This document shows, in pieces, positions 43,488-46,805 of a stretch of DNA of 46,805 bases (positions are counted from its first letter, which is position 1; each line of letters starts with the position of its first letter). The stretch covers positions 1 through 46,805 of the forward strand of contig CAJJBR010000101.1 of NCBI GenBank assembly GCA_905182475.1. Reading direction: 5' to 3'. The notes under the pieces are model-generated. The model saw only the letters and a list, made by a program, of their open reading frames with translations, was not told the origin of the DNA and ran no database searches. Position numbers and translations under genes: made by a program. This DNA comes from Akkermansiaceae bacterium (GTDB lineage Bacteria > Verrucomicrobiota > Verrucomicrobiia > Verrucomicrobiales > Akkermansiaceae).

Positions 43488-46036
43488 ACAATTTCACACC
43501 AAGAGCACAACAAGTTCTCGCACTGGCTCGTAAAGAAGCCGACCGTTTTAACCATGCCTACGTCGGCACGGAGCATCTTTTGCTCGGCCTGATTAAGCTG
43601 GGACAAGGAGTCGCCGTAAACGTGCTGGAACGCATGGGACTCGAACTCGACACCGTCCGCATGGAAGTGGAAAAGGAAGTAGGTTCCGGTCCACCACAAA
43701 AGACTTCGGGGAACATCCCTTACACACCGCGTGTCAAAAAAGTCCTCGCCCTTGCAAACAAGGAAGCGAAGGCACTCAACCATTCCTACGTTGGCACCGA
43801 ACACCTTCTGCTCGGACTCCTGCGCGAAGGCGAGGGGGTCGCAGCACGCGTGCTCAAGCGTCTCGATGTCGATATCCAACGCACCCGCAACGAGATCCTC
43901 GCGGAGATCGATCCGAATTTCTCACCCGAGGACATGGATGAGCATGACGATGATGAAGACGACGATCTCGGCGTCTTCGAAGATGAGAGCAGCCCCAACG
44001 AAGGTGGAGGCAGTCCCGGTGAAGGGAAGACCAAGACGCCTGCACTAAAAGCTTTCGGACGTGATCTCACTAAGCTTGCGAAAGATGGTGAGCTTGATCC
44101 TGTGATTGGTCGTGAAGACGAGATCGAACGCGTGATCCAGATCCTTTGCCGCCGCACGAAAAATAACCCGGTTCTCATTGGTGAGGCCGGTGTTGGCAAG
44201 ACGGCCATCGTGGAAGGTCTCGCGCAAGAGATCGTTACTGGCAATGTCCCGGAACTTCTTCGAGACAAAAAAGTCATCACTCTGGATCTCGCACTGATGG
44301 TCGCAGGGACGAAATACCGTGGCCAGTTCGAGGAGCGTATCAAAGCGGTCATGGATGAGATCCGGAAAGTGAAGAACGTGATCCTTTTCATAGACGAGCT
44401 ACACACCATCGTCGGTGCGGGTTCTGCGGAAGGCGCGATGGATGCCTCTAACATCATCAAGCCAGCACTTAGCCGTGCCGAGCTGCAATGTATCGGCGCG
44501 ACCACTCTCAACGAATTCCGCAAGTATATCGAGAAGGACTCTGCGCTTGAGCGTCGTTTCCAACAGGTGAAAGTGGAGGAGCCTTCCGAAGAAGACGCGA
44601 TCTTGATCCTCCAGGGGCTGCAGGAGAAATACGAGAGTCACCATAAGGCGGCGTTTACTGAAGAAGCCATCGAGGCTTCCGTGAAACTTACGTCCCGTTA
44701 CCTTACCGCACGGTTCCTGCCGGATAAAGCCATCGACGTTCTCGATGAGGCCGGTGCTCGCGCACGTATCGGGACAATGACACGGCCACCTACGATCAAG
44801 GAGGCAGAGTTACGGATCGAAACCATCAACAAGGAAAAGGTTGGGGCAATAGCCGAACAGGATTTCGAAAAAGCCGCAGCCCTCCGGGATGACGAGAAAA
44901 CCGCCAAGAAAGAACTCGAGGATACCCTCAAGGAATGGCGCGCTTCCTCCGAGGAGAAGATCGTCATCGTCGATGACGAGGACATCATGGCAGTCGTTTC
45001 CAAATGGACTGGCGTCCCTCTCCAACGCATGGAGCAGAAGGAGACCGAGAAACTCCTCAAGATGGAAGACGTGCTGAAAAGTCGCGTGATCGGCCAGAAC
45101 GAGGCGGTGATCGCCATCTCGAAAGCTCTCCGCCGCTCCCGTGCGGATCTAAAAGATCCGAAACGTCCCATCGGTTCCTTCCTTTTCCTCGGCCCCACTG
45201 GTGTCGGAAAAACATATCTCGCCCGTAACCTCGCAGAATTTATGTTCGGAGATGCGGAATCCCTCATCCAGATCGACATGTCCGAATACATGGAGAAATT
45301 CACGGCCAGCCGCCTGATTGGTTCGCCTCCTGGTTATGTCGGTTACGAAGAAGGTGGTCAGCTTTCCGAAGCGGTTCGCCGCCGCCCTTATTCCGTCGTT
45401 CTCTTCGACGAGGTCGAGAAGGCGCATCCGGATGTGATGAACCTTCTGCTTCAAATTCTCGAGGATGGAACAGTCACCGATTCGCTGGGCCGGAAAATCG
45501 ATTTCCGGAACACGATCATCATCATGACTTCAAACGTCGGTGCCTCCACGATCAAGCGCCAAACTTCCCTCGGCTTCGGCGCGATGAATGCAGACGAATC
45601 TGACTTCGAAGGCATGAAGGAAAAGATCATGGAGGAAACCAAGCGCTACTTCAAACCGGAGTTCCTCAACCGCCTCGACGATCTTGTTGTTTTCCACATG
45701 CTCGAGAAAAAAGACCTCAACCAGATCGTCGATCTGGAGGTTTCGAAACTCGTCAAACGCCTCAAGGAAAAAGAAATCGATCTCACCCTCGCCGAAGATG
45801 CCCGCGAGCTTCTTTCCGAGAAAGGCTTTGATCCGAACTACGGTGCGCGTCCGATGCGCCGTGCGGTCGAACGTTTCCTCGAAGATCCGCTCGCCGAAGC
45901 ATTGCTCCGTGGAACCGTGAAGACGGGCGACATGGTAAGGGTGACCCGCAAGCCGGATACCGAGGAACTCGTCTTCGATACCTCGCGTCCTGACGGAGAG
46001 CCCGAGCCCGATGTGGAAACCGTTGGAGCAGAGTGA
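43484..46036 (+). CDS. clpC: ClpC AAA+ unfoldase
   Basis: This two-ring ATPase feeds substrates to ClpP. It is 850 aa. The N-domain has two Clp repeats, each with [10 protein letters not shown]; the Glu in these is the one that binds phospho-arginine in B. subtilis ClpC. An acidic Asp/Glu linker (~148-170) is longer than usual. D1 has Walker A GEAGVGKT and Walker B LFIDELH; a coiled M-domain follows ([20 protein letters not shown]); D2 has GPTGVGKT and [12 protein letters not shown]. The D2 C-terminus ends in an acidic tail. clpP is not in the window. Confidence 0.96.
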   Translation: MNNFTPRAQQVLALARKEADRFNHAYVGTEHLLLGLIKLGQGVAVNVLERMGLELDTVRMEVEKEVGSGPPQKTSGNIPYTPRVKKVLALANKEAKALNHSYVGTEHLLLGLLREGEGVAARVLKRLDVDIQRTRNEILAEIDPNFSPEDMDEHDDDEDDDLGVFEDESSPNEGGGSPGEGKTKTPALKAFGRDLTKLAKDGELDPVIGREDEIERVIQILCRRTKNNPVLIGEAGVGKTAIVEGLAQEIVTGNVPELLRDKKVITLDLALMVAGTKYRGQFEERIKAVMDEIRKVKNVILFIDELHTIVGAGSAEGAMDASNIIKPALSRAELQCIGATTLNEFRKYIEKDSALERRFQQVKVEEPSEEDAILILQGLQEKYESHHKAAFTEEAIEASVKLTSRYLTARFLPDKAIDVLDEAGARARIGTMTRPPTIKEAELRIETINKEKVGAIAEQDFEKAAALRDDEKTAKKELEDTLKEWRASSEEKIVIVDDEDIMAVVSKWTGVPLQRMEQKETEKLLKMEDVLKSRVIGQNEAVIAISKALRRSRADLKDPKRPIGSFLFLGPTGVGKTYLARNLAEFMFGDAESLIQIDMSEYMEKFTASRLIGSPPGYVGYEEGGQLSEAVRRRPYSVVLFDEVEKAHPDVMNLLLQILEDGTVTDSLGRKIDFRNTIIIMTSNVGASTIKRQTSLGFGAMNADESDFEGMKEKIMEETKRYFKPEFLNRLDDLVVFHMLEKKDLNQIVDLEVSKLVKRLKEKEIDLTLAEDARELLSEKGFDPNYGARPMRRAVERFLEDPLAEALLRGTVKTGDMVRVTRKPDTEELVFDTSRPDGEPEPDVETVGAE

Positions 46037-46046
46037 ATTTCATCCA

Positions 46047-46385
46047 ATGAAATTCACCGCGAACGCAGACTACGAAGAAAAGAACAGCCAGGCCATGCAT
46101 CTTACTGCTGGCCAGGAGGTGACTAGCGGTCCGGCAGATCGGACATGGCCCGGATGGATCTGGGCTTGTGATGTGGAGGGACGCAACGGCTACGTTCCGG
46201 CGGAAATCCTAGAACCCCTTGGGGAAGACCGCTGGGCTGCGATGGAAGACTTCGATCCTAGCGTCCTGAAGATCACGCGTGGTGACAAGATTACCTCGCT
46301 CAAGCAGATCCACGGCTGGCATTGGTGCAAGAACGATGCCGGTGAGGAAGGCTGGGTCGCGGGTTATCTCCTACGTCCGGATTAA
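46047..46385 (+). CDS. two-SH3-domain small protein
   Basis: This 112-aa protein starts 10 bp after the clpC stop; an in-frame ATG at 46011 would overlap clpC. It reads as two tandem variant SH3 folds: FTANADYEEKNSQAMHLTAG with WPGWIWACDVEGRNGYVPAE, then AMEDFDPSVLKITRGDKITS with GWHWCKNDAGEEGWVAGYLL. There is no signal peptide. It is placed last in the ilvE-mcsAB-clpC run, so it may be an adaptor for that system, but this is positional inference only. Confidence 0.75.
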   Translation: MKFTANADYEEKNSQAMHLTAGQEVTSGPADRTWPGWIWACDVEGRNGYVPAEILEPLGEDRWAAMEDFDPSVLKITRGDKITSLKQIHGWHWCKNDAGEEGWVAGYLLRPD

Positions 46386-46719
46386 CCCTGGTAGAAACCA
46401 ATCAGGCTTGGTGATCCCATCACAAGGATCTAGTGCCACGATTAATGGAGAATAGAAATTTCCGTATCAGGTTTTTACGGAAATGTGCGAGGAAACGCCG
46501 CCATTCGATGCTGCGGCTGGATTAGGCCGGATTGTCTCGTTTTTGAACTAGACTCAGGTGGGGCCGATGCAGGATTTTAAGAAGGGGTCTGGAAGGGGTG
46601 CGTAAAAGGGGGCGGGTGCGAATGGCACTGTTATAAGCCAATGATCGGGGGCTTCTCTGGTGCCTACTGATGGTGAACTCCTGCCATAGAACTGCCAGAT
46701 ACAAAAAGAGGAAGGAACC
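46386..46719. other. intergenic region between the clpC operon and right-end IS copy
   Basis: No gene is seen. A perfect 9-bp hairpin at 46458-46484 is the only structured feature. The remainder is ordinary sequence up to the IS256-like end at 46720. Confidence 0.45.
46458..46484 (+). terminator. hairpin downstream of the clpC operon
   Basis: ATTTCCGTA-TCAGGTTTT-TACGGAAAT, a 9-bp perfect stem 73 bp past the stop of the SH3 gene. There is no T-run, so it may be a weak terminator or an mRNA end-protecting structure. Confidence 0.35.
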
Positions 46720-46805
46720 GGCTGCGTAAATGTTTTTCTGTAAAAGTGGCTGATGGCTTTTTCTGAAGGTGGTTGGTTTGTCGTTTTCGGTTTCTGTTAG
46801 TTGAG
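46720..46805 (-). mobile_element. IS256-family 3' end, second copy (cut by window end)
   Basis: The 86 bp match 99-184 with a single difference (G at 46732 versus A at 111). It includes the terminal-repeat-like GGCTGCGTAAATGTTTTTCT, the transposase TAA and its last two codons. Orientation is the same as in the left copy. The rest of the element lies beyond the window. Confidence 0.75.

Overview
The window looks like a stretch of chromosome from a Gram-negative, probably verrucomicrobial bacterium. The evidence is indirect: housekeeping proteins (ThiC, LysS, Pgk, TpiA, MnmE, LpxD, Skp) indicate a bacterium with an LPS-type outer membrane. The accessory genes are types frequent in Verrucomicrobia and Planctomycetes: DUF1080, GSDH-cytochrome c, beta-helix, SHD1-like and CAP proteins, plus short REP-like repeats. 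Ribosome binding sites are generally weak. No rRNA, tRNA or CRISPR array was seen.

Layout. 1-430: decayed insertion sequences (an IS256-type 3' end inside an IS3-type transposase). 626-8000: membrane pyrophosphatase (hppA), aspartokinase (lysC), and two exported proteins, one with a CAP domain and one a PQQ-type sugar dehydrogenase with a cytochrome c tail. 7956-16500: a mosaic of intact and decaying genes. It holds a frameshifted beta-helix protein, a cupin protein, a PHP-domain pseudogene, a PRMT-like methyltransferase, a DUF1080 protein, metY flanked by a perfect 23-bp inverted repeat, a 209-bp dispersed repeat and an orphan C-terminal gene tail. 16577-23668: an AsmA-like protein, a small membrane protein, lysS, two overlapping small membrane ORFs, and thiC behind a TPP riboswitch. 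23938-25913: an accessory cluster with a GNAT-like protein, a small Cys/His peptide, a UPF0158-nucleotidyltransferase fusion and a META-like remnant. 26492-32043: pyruvate carboxylase, mnmE and a zinc-ribbon membrane protein on the minus strand. 32387-36890: citramalate synthase (isoleucine precursor), a coiled-coil protein, a broken SOUL gene, and the pgk-tpiA pair closed by a clear terminator. 37323-40835: lpxD-skp, a Tat-exported thiol dioxygenase and pyrE. 40954-46385: a tightly packed plus-strand operon ilvE-mcsA-mcsB-clpC-SH3.

How the genes work together. The operon at 40954-46385 carries an apparently complete protein-arginine-phosphorylation and degradation system (McsA/McsB/ClpC) in a Gram-negative setting, with no ctsR in the window. 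pgk and tpiA serve glycolysis, and Pyc feeds oxaloacetate. LysC and MetY serve aspartate-family and sulfur amino acid synthesis, while CimA and IlvE serve branched-chain amino acids. Skp and LpxD build the outer membrane.

The window is bounded by two same-orientation copies of the IS256-like end, 86 bp long with one mismatch. The right copy runs exactly to the last base, which suggests the contig was broken at a repeat. Family assignments rest on motif recognition by eye; no database search was possible.
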